DNA of 64,000 nt from Aquimarina acroporae (GTDB lineage Bacteria > Bacteroidota > Bacteroidia > Flavobacteriales > Flavobacteriaceae), in contig NZ_JALPRE010000007.1 in the NCBI RefSeq assembly GCF_023195925.1, positions 496,001 to 560,000 on the forward strand, read 5' to 3'. The notes beneath the pieces were generated by a model. The model did no database searches. It was given only the letters and a program-made list of their open reading frames with translations, and was not told the DNA's origin. Shown here piece by piece: positions 53,670 to 62,660 of this stretch. How positions within the stretch are numbered: the first letter of the stretch is position 1; each line of letters starts with the position of its first letter. Position numbers and translations under genes: made by a program.

Positions 53670-56516
53670 TTAGAGATAAATTCTGGTTTTTCTTTTCTTA
53701 GCAAAGAACCAAACTCCTGTAGCTGTTCCAAGAACCAAAAAAAATACGAAGCCATACAGTAAAGATTTGTTTGAACTACTAATCGGTTTTATCGATCCGC
53801 TCACTTTAAATCCAGCCCAATAATACGGATCTTTAAGAATAGGGTCTTCGGTATTTTGAAGGTATTTGCGCTTAGCTTGCGCAATAGCTCGATCTTTTGA
53901 AAGCCCATTTTTAAGGGAGTCATAATAATACCTCATTAATACTGCAGTGGTTTTATCATCAACCTTCCAAAAGGTTGTAGTTAATGAAGAAACACCAGCA
54001 TAAAAGAAGCCTCTCTCCATACTTAACATGCCTTCTCCTTGTTTTAAAGAACCAAAACCCGTTTGACATGCGCTTAATGTTACCATATCGGCATCAATTT
54101 GATAGCTATATAAATCCTTTACAAAAAGCTTATCACTTGGTGTTACACTGGTTTCTCCTTTTGAAAAAGAAAGGTAAGAATAGTCTGGATTGGTATCATT
54201 AAAAAAACCGTGAGTGGCAAGATGAATAATTTTATATTGATCAGAAATTTCTTTAAAATTTTCAATAGAAGCCTGATTATCAACAAACAACCTTCCATCA
54301 AAATATTCGACGATTTTTTGAGCTTCATCAGTATTATGAAGTAATTGTCCATTAGCACTACCTGCTTTAAAAACAGGAGCAAAAACTGCCATCTTCGTAG
54401 TTTTTGAATACTTCAACTGCTGCTCACTATATAGTGTAAGTGAATTGGCATATGAAAAAGCATAATCATTGATAAGATAATCTTCGGGAAGATTAGATTT
54501 TGACAACCCGCCAAAAGGTATATAATGAAAAAATCTATCAGGAATAATAAGCAGCGATGAAACTTCTGCAGGGATCGCCTCCTTTACATAGCTCTCGTAA
54601 ATAATCTTTGCTAGTTGTGCACTACTACCAACATCTTGATAATTAAAAGAAGTTACATTTTTATACCACTGTTTAATAACGGCTTCTCTTCTTTTATCAA
54701 TCGGAAACTTCTCGAAAGAGGCACCTTTTTTTGTAATAGATATCGTATAAACATTTTCCGGAGTAACAAAATAACTAATTGCGCCTTGATCCTTGGTAAT
54801 CACCTCTTTTTTTGCTTTATCCAGCGATATTACTTCAGAATTATATTTAAGATCATAATAACTTGGATACTTTTTTTCTATTTTTTCTATAAAATCGTAA
54901 TATCGATCTCGCTCTTCATACAACTCCTTTATCTTTGTATTTTTAGATAAACTATCTCGAGATCTAAATATCTCCTTTTCCAAGTTATGAAGAGTTGATT
55001 GATAAATTTTTTCCTTTACAACAATCTCATTGGGAACCAATCCAAATTTTTGCGCTTGAGTTTTTCTTACTGCTTCAAGCAAATATATCCCCTTGCTTTT
55101 CTCAAAAAAATAAAAGGCATCTTTAAGATAGGATTCTTGCCGATCTTCTTCGTATAATGCATAAGCAATTTTAATCATTAAATTGAACGAGGGAAATACG
55201 TTATTAACCAAGAACTCTTTGTCTAACTGATTCTGAAATTCGGGTTTCATTGCATCTACTGCCTTTATTATCTGATATGAAGTTCGGTTGGCAATTTCTA
55301 AGTATTCTTTAGTATCATACTTAACGTAAGCTAGATTTAGGGCTTTTAATTTCAAAGACAATACTTTTACAAACATTTGCTTTGAAAAAACCTTATCTAC
55401 TTCGGGAAAACTATTAAAATCTTCTTGGTTGCTAAATTCTAAAGATAATTGGGTGAGTGCTTTTTGATACCTTTTAAGTGCTTCTAATGGCTCTTTTTTA
55501 GACGCATAAACGTTTCCTAAGTTTGCATAGGCTTGCGCTAGATCTTGATGTTTCTCTCCGTAAAAATATTGATGTGTTTGGGTAAGATATTCCCTATAAA
55601 ATTTTTCGGCTTTCGCATATTCTTTTTTTTGCAGGAAAATATCTCCATAAAACTGATGCGAAGTCCTTTGAAAAGGATCGTTTTGAAGATAATACTTTTT
55701 ACTTTGCTCTAATACACCCAATGCACTGTCTAGTTTTTTTTGAGCTATATAACTTTTAGTTATAATTTTTTGAATAGAAATGATCGTATTTTTAAATCTT
55801 TTTTGATTTTCTTTTTCATATCTATTAGTATAATATTGTAGGGTTTTCTTCGCCAGTTTAATCGACTCCTCATACTTTTTTTCTTTAAAATACAACGAGG
55901 ACAATGATACTTCGGTCGCTATTTGTCTGTTCTTATTGCCTATCTCCAGATTTTTATTGTAATACAATTTGGCTTGCTCATACTTTTCTTCATATTCATA
56001 ATTACCAGCTATATAATCATGAATAAGATATATCATTTTTGACCGATCATCATGCCCGATGGTATCTTCTGTATTCTCAAGCCTATTTAAAAGTTCTTCA
56101 AACTGTCGTAGAGAAGTTTGTGTATCCTTTATTTTGTAATGATATGACGCATAATCAAAAAGTAGTCTATTCTTATATTTACCCTTAGTATGGAGTGTGT
56201 ATACTGCTGGATCATTTTTTAAAATCGAATCTGTTTTTTTTAAATAGCAGGAAACCTTATTGAGGTCATAGTGATAATCACTACAAAAAGACAAATAGGT
56301 TAAAATATCTAATTTATCGGTAAGGTAATCGTTCCTATGGGCTATTTGGAAAGCCGCTTCAAAATAATAGATTAAACTATCTTTTTCTGTATACAAAAAC
56401 CCGATGCCTTTTTTTACTAAGGCATCGAGTTCTTTTCTCGTATTATGTTCTTGTTCTTGACCGCTAATCAATTGAACAGAACCAAAAAATAATAAACCCC
56501 AAACAAGGTATTTCAT
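53670..56516 (-). CDS. Periplasmic TPR-CHAT (caspase-like) protease
   Basis: A 948-residue protein. A signal peptide (residues 1-20, ending LISGQ) exports it; about 30-400 is a long TPR array (QAYANLGNVYASKKEPLEALKRYQKAL is a clear unit); the CHAT domain covers about 600-900; a single membrane helix (919-938) is followed by a short basic tail. The caspase-clan Cys-His dyad is His769 in HLATHGFF and Cys817 in TLSACQTG. CHAT-TPR proteins are peptidases of clan CD, some of them proven to cleave target proteins. It faces the sigma/anti-sigma pair with only three bases between the converging stop codons, and could be activated or regulated by the same stress. Confidence 0.88.
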   Translation of the reverse strand: MKYLVWGLLFFGSVQLISGQEQEHNTRKELDALVKKGIGFLYTEKDSLIYYFEAAFQIAHRNDYLTDKLDILTYLSFCSDYHYDLNKVSCYLKKTDSILKNDPAVYTLHTKGKYKNRLLFDYASYHYKIKDTQTSLRQFEELLNRLENTEDTIGHDDRSKMIYLIHDYIAGNYEYEEKYEQAKLYYNKNLEIGNKNRQIATEVSLSSLYFKEKKYEESIKLAKKTLQYYTNRYEKENQKRFKNTIISIQKIITKSYIAQKKLDSALGVLEQSKKYYLQNDPFQRTSHQFYGDIFLQKKEYAKAEKFYREYLTQTHQYFYGEKHQDLAQAYANLGNVYASKKEPLEALKRYQKALTQLSLEFSNQEDFNSFPEVDKVFSKQMFVKVLSLKLKALNLAYVKYDTKEYLEIANRTSYQIIKAVDAMKPEFQNQLDKEFLVNNVFPSFNLMIKIAYALYEEDRQESYLKDAFYFFEKSKGIYLLEAVRKTQAQKFGLVPNEIVVKEKIYQSTLHNLEKEIFRSRDSLSKNTKIKELYEERDRYYDFIEKIEKKYPSYYDLKYNSEVISLDKAKKEVITKDQGAISYFVTPENVYTISITKKGASFEKFPIDKRREAVIKQWYKNVTSFNYQDVGSSAQLAKIIYESYVKEAIPAEVSSLLIIPDRFFHYIPFGGLSKSNLPEDYLINDYAFSYANSLTLYSEQQLKYSKTTKMAVFAPVFKAGSANGQLLHNTDEAQKIVEYFDGRLFVDNQASIENFKEISDQYKIIHLATHGFFNDTNPDYSYLSFSKGETSVTPSDKLFVKDLYSYQIDADMVTLSACQTGFGSLKQGEGMLSMERGFFYAGVSSLTTTFWKVDDKTTAVLMRYYYDSLKNGLSKDRAIAQAKRKYLQNTEDPILKDPYYWAGFKVSGSIKPISSSNKSLLYGFVFFLVLGTATGVWFFAKKRKTRIYL

Positions 56517-56625
56517 TTGTTATAGTTGTTGTGTTTTAACAATCTTATCGAATCACCATATTATTGTATCTAAACCTAAAGGCATTAACCAAATTATTAT
56601 CGTTTATTTGGTTAATATTCTACGG

Positions 56626-57273
56626 CTATTTTCTCTTATTTTGAAAGTATTGAGGACAATTATCTTGATTAGCTTCTTCTAATGATTCAATTACAAAACT
56701 TACAGGCCCTGAATAATCCATTTCCTCATATTTATAAAACGGAACGAACAAGGAACCATCTTCTAATCTTTCAGGTGATCCAAATTCACCCACTGGCTCT
56801 CCATATCTATTAACCAGCTCAATATCCAGATGATCTCCTTCTATTTCTTGTGCAATAAATAACCTTTTTAAGTCACTTAAATCTCTTGGACAGTTTCCTT
56901 GATTATCATCTTCTGGACATCTTTCCGGAAGTGGAGCATCAATTAACACTCTAGAATATCCTGTTAGTTTATCCAAATCAATCATCTCTCGCTCAATTAG
57001 AGCACTTACGGTCTCTACACATAATTTGGCTTCATCTTCACTCATTTCAGGATAGTCCTTATCATCAGAATGGTTTTCAAAATATGCCACTGCTGTTTCA
57101 CATTCTTTCAATCTCTTTTTAAGACATTCTAATGACAGATTCTCAAGTAAGAAATCTCCCGAATTTTCTTGCTGACTGGTTTTGGTGAATTCTTCTTCTA
57201 GTTTGTTTTCTGGTTCATCACAGGACCAAAATATTGTAACAATAATAGTAACCGCAAAAAAATAATTTTTCAT
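56626..57273 (-). CDS. Lipoprotein of unknown function
   Basis: A 215-residue protein with a lipoprotein signal (VTIFWSCDEP, Cys at about 18). The mature part is acidic and helical, with several Cys (SLECLKKRLKECETAV, LCVETVSAL, RCPEDDNQGNCP, NCPQYF) that may form disulfides. The C-terminal half looks beta-rich (GDHLDIELVNRYGEPVGEFGSPE). Not recognised. It lies downstream of the CHAT gene's start on the same strand with 109 bases between, so it could be co-regulated but need not be in one unit. Confidence 0.65.
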   Translation of the reverse strand: MKNYFFAVTIIVTIFWSCDEPENKLEEEFTKTSQQENSGDFLLENLSLECLKKRLKECETAVAYFENHSDDKDYPEMSEDEAKLCVETVSALIEREMIDLDKLTGYSRVLIDAPLPERCPEDDNQGNCPRDLSDLKRLFIAQEIEGDHLDIELVNRYGEPVGEFGSPERLEDGSLFVPFYKYEEMDYSGPVSFVIESLEEANQDNCPQYFQNKRK

Positions 57274-57403
57274 TTGTGTGATTTGTTTTAATTAATATTC
57301 CCTTTTCCCTTTAGTACCTTGGTTACAAAAAAGTAAACATCCCCTCTTATTTTTTTATTTGTAACTAAGACAGGCGAATATACAGCCAATACCACAACAA
57401 AAT

Positions 57404-57426
57404 AAAGGGGTCAAAACCCCTTTTTT
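57404..57426 (-). terminator. Intrinsic terminator of the DUF3109 gene
   Basis: AAAGGGGT (57404-57411) pairs with ACCCCTTT (57416-57423) around a four-base loop; on the minus strand a T-rich tract (TTTATTTTG) follows. It is 27 bases beyond the stop of the gene at 57453. Confidence 0.85.
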
Positions 57427-57452
57427 ACTTTATAACAAAATTGATCGAAAAG

Positions 57453-58025
57453 TTATTTCTTAAGGTTAGCAGCTACCTTTTCCAAGGCTATATACCAATC
57501 TTCTCCAAACTTGCGTATGAGAGCTTCTTTTACAAATTTGTAGACCGGAACCTGTAATTCTTTACCTAGCGTACAGGCATCATCACATATTTCCCATTTG
57601 TGATAGTTTACTGCAGAAAACTCGGTATATTCCTGAATTCGTATTGGATATAAGTGGCAGGAAATTGGCTTTTTCCAATCTATTTGACCTTGATTATAAG
57701 CCTCTTCAATTGCACACATAGCTGTGCCTTTTTCATTAAAAATTACGTAAGCACAAGCCGCTCCTTTATCAATAAGCGGAGTTTCTAATTCTCCGTTTTC
57801 AGTTTTAATATATAGACCTTGTCTTTCTATTGCCTTAACCCCTTCTTCACGTAAAAAAGCTTTGACTATAGGATAAACTTCTTCAAGCTTTTGAATTTCA
57901 GACTCTTCTAAAGGAGCTCCAGCCTCCCCATCTATACAACATGCGCCTTTACAAGCAGAAAGATTACACACAAAATCTTTTTCTATAATATCTTCTGAAA
58001 TGATGGTTTTTCCTAACTGAAACAT
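57453..58025 (-). CDS. DUF3109 Cys-rich protein
   Basis: A 190-residue cytoplasmic protein with the DUF3109 layout: CNLSACKGACC near residue 22, a helical middle (EESEIQKLEEVYPIVKAFLREEG), CAYVIFNEKGTAMCAIEEAYNQG and CHLYPIR, and a C-terminal CDDACTLGK. The eight or so conserved Cys suggest a metal site (zinc or iron-sulfur), as in related Fe-S/zinc-binding CxxxCCC proteins (YkgJ group). Biochemical function unknown. It is followed by a terminator and is divergent from the MarC gene. Confidence 0.88.
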   Translation of the reverse strand: MFQLGKTIISEDIIEKDFVCNLSACKGACCIDGEAGAPLEESEIQKLEEVYPIVKAFLREEGVKAIERQGLYIKTENGELETPLIDKGAACAYVIFNEKGTAMCAIEEAYNQGQIDWKKPISCHLYPIRIQEYTEFSAVNYHKWEICDDACTLGKELQVPVYKFVKEALIRKFGEDWYIALEKVAANLKK

Positions 58026-58104
58026 GGCGCTAAGATAATTGTTTGGCGCATTTTTTTTAAGTTTATTTATCTTTTTATGCTACTTTTATTACTAAAAATA
58101 GCCA

Positions 58105-58112
58105 TACTTTTG
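58105..58112 (+). promoter_or_regulatory. Candidate -7 element of the marC-like gene
   Basis: TACTTTTG matches TAnnTTTG, 61 bases before the start codon. It also forms a seven-base inverted repeat TACTTTT ... AAAAGTA with 58119-58125. Confidence 0.45.
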
Positions 58113-58173
58113 CTAACAAAAAGTAACACACAACAAATTGACATTATTGTATAACTAGCAACACTAACTACCT

Positions 58174-58746
58174 ATGAATTTTGATTTTACACAAATCTTA
58201 ACAGCTAGCATGATCCTTTTTGCTGTAATAGACATTATTGGCAGTATACCTATTATCATAGATCTTCGTAAAAAAGTTGGTCACATACAAAGTGAGAAAG
58301 CTTCTATTGTAGCGGGTATTTTAATGATCGTTTTTCTATTTGTTGGTAAAAACATATTAAACCTTATTGGTATTGATGTAAATTCATTTGCCGTGGCTGG
58401 TGCCTTTATTATTTTCTTTTTGGCTCTAGAAATGATCCTGGGCATTCAACTATATAGAGATGATGAACCTGAAACTGCTGCTGTGGTTCCTTTGGCATTT
58501 CCATTAATAGCTGGAGCAGGAACCATGACTTCTATTCTCTCGCTAAGAGCAGAATACCACCCCGAAAACATAGTTGTCGCAATTATAGTAAATATCATAT
58601 TTGTATACATCGTTCTTAAATCTTCTGGCAAAATCGAAAGATTTTTAGGAAAACAAGGTATTAATGTGATTCGAAAGATTTTTGGGGTTATTTTATTGGC
58701 TATTGCGGTAAAATTATTTGCCACCAATATAAAAGGCCTGTTCTAA
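58174..58746 (+). CDS. MarC/UPF0056-family integral membrane protein
   Basis: A 190-residue polytopic protein with about six membrane helices and the MarC family marks: FAVIDIIGSIPIIIDLRKK at the N-terminus, FAVAGAFIIFFLALEMILG, PLAFPLIAGAGTMTSILSL (the conserved Pro-Leu-Ala-x-Pro-Leu ... Gly-Ala-Gly stretch). The family is widespread but its transport substrate is not known; the old link to multiple antibiotic resistance was not upheld. A small membrane gene follows 33 bases later. Confidence 0.92.
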   Translation: MNFDFTQILTASMILFAVIDIIGSIPIIIDLRKKVGHIQSEKASIVAGILMIVFLFVGKNILNLIGIDVNSFAVAGAFIIFFLALEMILGIQLYRDDEPETAAVVPLAFPLIAGAGTMTSILSLRAEYHPENIVVAIIVNIIFVYIVLKSSGKIERFLGKQGINVIRKIFGVILLAIAVKLFATNIKGLF

Positions 58747-58779
58747 ATACAATTTTATAAAAATTTAAATTAAAATACT

Positions 58780-58980
58780 TTGAAATACTTTATATACATT
58801 CTTATTGCAATTGCCTCGGTATTATTGGCCTACAATACTATTCACCTAGATTTTAAAGATTTATTCGGTAAAGATAGTAAGGCAGCTCTTGTAGGTGTTT
58901 TTGCCTCCGCATGTACTATTGTGCTTATGCTCATTTTACTCATTTCTAGACGTATTCAAGAAAAAAAGAAAGGAAAGTAA
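58780..58980 (+). CDS. Small two-helix membrane protein
   Basis: A 66-residue protein with two membrane helices (about 4-20 and 36-57) and a Lys-rich C-terminus (RRIQEKKKGK). It starts at a TTG, as no ATG lies nearby; short conserved proteins of the same shape (MKYF... followed by ...LDF..LF... and ...ISRRI) are common in Flavobacteriaceae to my recollection. Function unknown. It lies downstream of the MarC gene on the same strand. Confidence 0.6.
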   Translation: MKYFIYILIAIASVLLAYNTIHLDFKDLFGKDSKAALVGVFASACTIVLMLILLISRRIQEKKKGK

Positions 58981-58995
58981 TAGCACTAAAGCTTT

Positions 58996-59301
58996 TTAGA
59001 AAAGAAAGAAACAAGCAATAATAACCGGTGGCACCGATATCACCATCATAATCATAAAGAAATTGTGTAATTTCCTATAGATAAGTGCTTTTTTAAGCGA
59101 TTTTTTAAGCTTTAAGTCTGTAGAGCTTCCTATATGCTCTCTAATCACATCGGCAGACACGTAGGAGGTATCTACCAAAATATCGTGTTTTAAAAAAATA
59201 GACGCACTATTATCAAGCAACCTAAATGCTACTGCTATGATAAAGAAAAAGAGTGGGGAGCAAATTCCTATTGCTATGAGATATTCTTCAAGTATAGACA
59301 T
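58996..59301 (-). CDS. Small membrane protein of unknown function
   Basis: A 101-residue protein with an N-terminal membrane helix (residues 8-30), a soluble middle of about 45 residues (DILVDTSYVSADVIREHIGSS) and a C-terminal membrane helix (about 78-100). It lies nine bases downstream of the S41 protease on the same strand, so it belongs to that operon (dCMP deaminase-like, S41 protease, this gene). Function unknown. Confidence 0.65.
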   Translation of the reverse strand: MSILEEYLIAIGICSPLFFFIIAVAFRLLDNSASIFLKHDILVDTSYVSADVIREHIGSSTDLKLKKSLKKALIYRKLHNFFMIMMVISVPPVIIACFFLF

Positions 59302-59310
59302 ATAATGGGA

Positions 59311-60900
59311 CTAATTACCCTCGCTTTGAGAGAGCGATAATACTTTGTTAATCATTGCATCATCTTTATTTATTATTTTCTCAAACACATCAGTACCAAA
59401 TAGCTGTTGTGCCATGGTAGCCTTCAAATATTTTTTAAGCTGCTCTTGATAATTTTTCAATTCGATATCAACCCCAATTCGTCTTGCATATCTCATAAAG
59501 CCCTCTGCAAAATCATCTGTAATGACTACCTCATCTTTAAACTTTTCTTCAGACAAATTATTGTAGAACTCGCGCTTTTTATCGAGTTCTTCAAAAACAT
59601 AGCGCCCCATTCGGCCAGATCGCAAAAGATAACTTAGCGTCTCTCCCACTCGTGTCGTATCTTTACCCACAAAAATATCTGGGATAATACCTCCACCGCC
59701 ATATACTATTTTGCCCCCTGGTGTCTTAAATTTTAAGGAATCTGCCACCTGAATACTATCTGCACTAAGCATTTCACCATTCTTATATCGCTCCAAATAT
59801 TCATTAAAATATTCTTTATTCCCATTTTCATATGGTCTTTGAATCGATCTCCCCGTTGGCGTATAATATCGAGATATTGTTAATCGAACCGCGCTACCAT
59901 CTCCCAAAGCCATTTCTCTCTGTACAAGTCCCTTTCCGTAAGAACGTCGTCCAACTATTGTTCCTCTGTCATTATCTTGAATTGCTCCGGCAAAAATTTC
60001 GCTGGCAGAAGCAGAATTTTCATTCAACAATACATATATCCCTCCTTCTTCGAAATCTCCTCTATGGGTTGCAAAATTATTTTCTATGGCTCCTTTTTTA
60101 TTTTTGGTAAACATGATAAGCACGTCATCTTTAAGGAACTCATCCGCCATTTTTAAAGCTGGAGCAATAAATCCCCCTCCATTATCTCTAAGATCAACCA
60201 CCATGTTTTCTGCACCTTCTATCTTTAAAGAGTCTAGGGCTCTCTTAAATTCTTTAAAGGTAGTTTCTGCAAATCGATTAATTTTAATATAACCCAACTC
60301 ATCGGTTAACATATAAGCTGCATCAACACTTTGTAGTGGCACTCTTCCTCTTTTTACCATGACATCAAATACTCCGGTACCTTTACGAAATACTTTCAAT
60401 TGTACCTGACTATTAAGTTCGCCTTTCAATTTATCTGCAAGCCTATCTCTAAGCAGGCTTTCTCCATACAGCGTATCATTATCTGCCATTAGAATTCTGT
60501 CACCTGCTTTAATTCCCGATTTTTCACTAGGTCCCCCTTTAATGGTGTTGATTACCGAAATTGTGTCTCGGAAAGAATAATAGGTCACTCCAATTCCAAT
60601 AAAATCTCCCTGCATACTCTCGGTAATACCTTCCAACTCTTCTGGCGGAATATATACAGAATGAGGATCTAGATTTTCTAAAATGCTATTTACAGTTACT
60701 TCTACGATACTATCGGTATTGATCTCATCGACATATTCATAATCGATGTAATCTATCAGGCGGTTAAGCTTCTCTTTTTTTGCATTAGAAGAGAACAACT
60801 TGGCAGAAGGGTTGCTAAAATCTAATTTACTACCTAAAAACACTCCCGCTCCTACTGCTAATCCCAAAAACAAGGGCAAGTATTTTTTTGAATATCCCAT
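59311..60900 (-). CDS. S41-family C-terminal processing peptidase with PDZ domain
   Basis: A 529-residue envelope protease (CtpA/Prc type). An uncleaved-signal-like helix (residues 7-24) is followed by an N-terminal helical domain, a PDZ domain (about 90-180, SEKSGIKAGDRILMAD) and the S41 catalytic domain. The catalytic Ser298 (in NENSASASE) and Lys323 (in SYGKGLVQ) are 25 residues apart, as in Prc. It would degrade or trim periplasmic proteins by their C-termini. Its ATG overlaps by one base (TAATG) the stop of the deaminase gene upstream, an arrangement often seen in Flavobacteriaceae. Confidence 0.93.
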   Translation of the reverse strand: MGYSKKYLPLFLGLAVGAGVFLGSKLDFSNPSAKLFSSNAKKEKLNRLIDYIDYEYVDEINTDSIVEVTVNSILENLDPHSVYIPPEELEGITESMQGDFIGIGVTYYSFRDTISVINTIKGGPSEKSGIKAGDRILMADNDTLYGESLLRDRLADKLKGELNSQVQLKVFRKGTGVFDVMVKRGRVPLQSVDAAYMLTDELGYIKINRFAETTFKEFKRALDSLKIEGAENMVVDLRDNGGGFIAPALKMADEFLKDDVLIMFTKNKKGAIENNFATHRGDFEEGGIYVLLNENSASASEIFAGAIQDNDRGTIVGRRSYGKGLVQREMALGDGSAVRLTISRYYTPTGRSIQRPYENGNKEYFNEYLERYKNGEMLSADSIQVADSLKFKTPGGKIVYGGGGIIPDIFVGKDTTRVGETLSYLLRSGRMGRYVFEELDKKREFYNNLSEEKFKDEVVITDDFAEGFMRYARRIGVDIELKNYQEQLKKYLKATMAQQLFGTDVFEKIINKDDAMINKVLSLSQSEGN

Positions 60901-61331
60901 TAATCTTCTAAATCGGTAATCTGTTCTATTTCTACTCCGGCTTTTTCCAAAAATTTAAGCCCGGAATTATCTTTATACCCTACTTGATACACGATCCGCT
61001 TTATACCGGCCTGGTGAATCAACTTACTACATTCCTTACATGGTGATAATGTAATGTATAACGTAGCTCCTCTACAAGATTGGGTAGAAGATGCTACTTT
61101 TAAAATTGCATTGGCTTCTGCATGCAATACATACCACTTTGTATATCCTTCTTCATCTTCGCATGGATTCTCGAAACCCGTTGGTGTTCCGTTAAATCCA
61201 TCGGAGATGATCATTCTATCCTTAACAATAACCGCACCAACTTTTTTCCTTTCACAATGGGATAATTTCCCCCATTCTCTAGCTATTCGTAAGTAGGCTT
61301 TGTCATACTTTAGTTGTTTCTTTTTAGACAT
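60900..61331 (-). CDS. dCMP deaminase / ComEB-like zinc deaminase
   Basis: A 143-residue cytidine/deoxycytidylate deaminase family enzyme. Zinc ligands and catalytic Glu are present in H70-A-E72 (LHAEANAI) and the P-C98-K-E-C101 motif; CERKKVGAVIVKD and DGFNGTPTGF are typical dCMP deaminase stretches. It makes dUMP for thymidylate synthesis, supplying dTTP. It is translationally coupled to the S41 peptidase, which has no evident metabolic link. Length is normal. Confidence 0.9.
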   Translation of the reverse strand: MSKKKQLKYDKAYLRIAREWGKLSHCERKKVGAVIVKDRMIISDGFNGTPTGFENPCEDEEGYTKWYVLHAEANAILKVASSTQSCRGATLYITLSPCKECSKLIHQAGIKRIVYQVGYKDNSGLKFLEKAGVEIEQITDLED

Positions 61332-61417
61332 AGGGTAGAATGACTCGTATTAACATAACAATCAAAGTACGAATATATTATTACAATGTGGCAAATACAA
61401 CTGAAAAGAGGACTTAA

Positions 61418-62002
61418 TTACCAAATTTTATTGGCAATGATCATCGGGATTACCATTCCTATAACAATCGAAGAGACTACCAGAATCCATTCTCGCTTAG
61501 AAAACCTTAAAAATGATTGAAATATAAAGCTCACAATAAGAACAAATAAGACCACTACCAATTGTGCTGCTTCGACTCCCAGTGCAAATTCTATTAAAGG
61601 GAGAATTTTGGAACTAACATTACTACTAATCGCCTTAAAATAGTTAGAAAATCCTAACCCATGAATAAGCCCAAAGAATATGGTTGTACCATATAAAACC
61701 CCAATTTTACTAGTATTTGAACCATTTTTGGATGTAAGAATATTAAAAATTGCTGTAGCCAAAATAGTTATGGGGATTAAGAATTCTACCAAACTCGCAT
61801 TCACAGACACTACATTGTAGGCTGCCAAAAACAATGAGACTGTATGCCCAAGTGTAAAAAGAGTAACTAATAATAGAATGCGTTTCCAGTGATCGAAGGT
61901 ATACCCTATGACAAGTACAACTAAAAATAAGATATGATCATAAGCCGTCCAATCTAATACGTGATTGAAACCAAGTTTTACATATAACCAAAATTCTGAC
62001 AT
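61418..62002 (-). CDS. HupE/UreJ-family membrane protein
   Basis: A 194-residue polytopic protein with about five or six membrane helices. HupE/UreJ landmarks are the N-terminal GFNHVLDWTAYDHILFLVVL (His near the membrane), LFTLGHTVSLFLA and FGLIHGLGFSNYF, whose His residues and Asp are thought to bind nickel or cobalt in this family. No urease or hydrogenase genes are in the window, so it may serve general metal uptake. It is monocistronic. Confidence 0.85.
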   Translation of the reverse strand: MSEFWLYVKLGFNHVLDWTAYDHILFLVVLVIGYTFDHWKRILLLVTLFTLGHTVSLFLAAYNVVSVNASLVEFLIPITILATAIFNILTSKNGSNTSKIGVLYGTTIFFGLIHGLGFSNYFKAISSNVSSKILPLIEFALGVEAAQLVVVLFVLIVSFIFQSFLRFSKREWILVVSSIVIGMVIPMIIANKIW

Positions 62003-62215
62003 ACTTCATATTTTTGAGGTTGGGCTAATGTACAATTTAAAACGTGAAGAAAGAAATGACTGAAATTTCTTATTAAAAGTTTAACCCTTTCCTACCTAAA
62101 AATAGGGTTATTTTCCTTCTTCATACAAAAATAAATTACTTACTTTTACTCGACTTACGTAAGCCCGAAGAGTGTAATTGGAATATATCACAAAAACTCT
62201 TAATAAAAACAACAA

Positions 62216-62602
62216 ATGAAAAGTATTAATACTAATACCATTCTTCAAATTGTAGCACTATTATTTCTAATTATTATTGGGTATATGACTTTTAGTTCTG
62301 GATCTAACTGGAAAATTATCAAGTCTGAATTAGACAATGCCAGAAATGAGTTAAAGACCTCTCAAGAAACCCTAGTGAATACAAAATCTGAACTGGAAAG
62401 CTCTAAAAAAGAGTTTGAAAAAATGAAAGCACAAAAAGATCTTATTATTCATAAAAGAGATTCTTTGATTTTAGATTTTAAGAGGAGAAATGCCAAAGAT
62501 TGGGAAGAATTACAACGAATTAAGGATTCGATAAAGCTTGTTAATGATCAATTGGCTAAAGACAGAGTTATTGTTGGTAGTTTGTTAGGATTAGATCAAT
62601 AA
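62216..62602 (+). CDS. Membrane-anchored coiled-coil protein
   Basis: A 128-residue protein with one N-terminal membrane helix (residues 8-26), then a long helix with heptad character (about 35-115: KSELDNARNELKTSQETLVNTKSE). The coiled coil is likely periplasmic. No family recognised. It is followed after 58 bases by a second coiled-coil protein on the same strand, and the two may form a pair. A ten-base palindrome CTTACGTAAG lies upstream at 62154-62163. Confidence 0.65.
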   Translation: MKSINTNTILQIVALLFLIIIGYMTFSSGSNWKIIKSELDNARNELKTSQETLVNTKSELESSKKEFEKMKAQKDLIIHKRDSLILDFKRRNAKDWEELQRIKDSIKLVNDQLAKDRVIVGSLLGLDQ

Positions 62603-62660
62603 TATATCGAAAATCACACGATACTCTTTACTTTATTTTATAGTATATAATTCACACATC

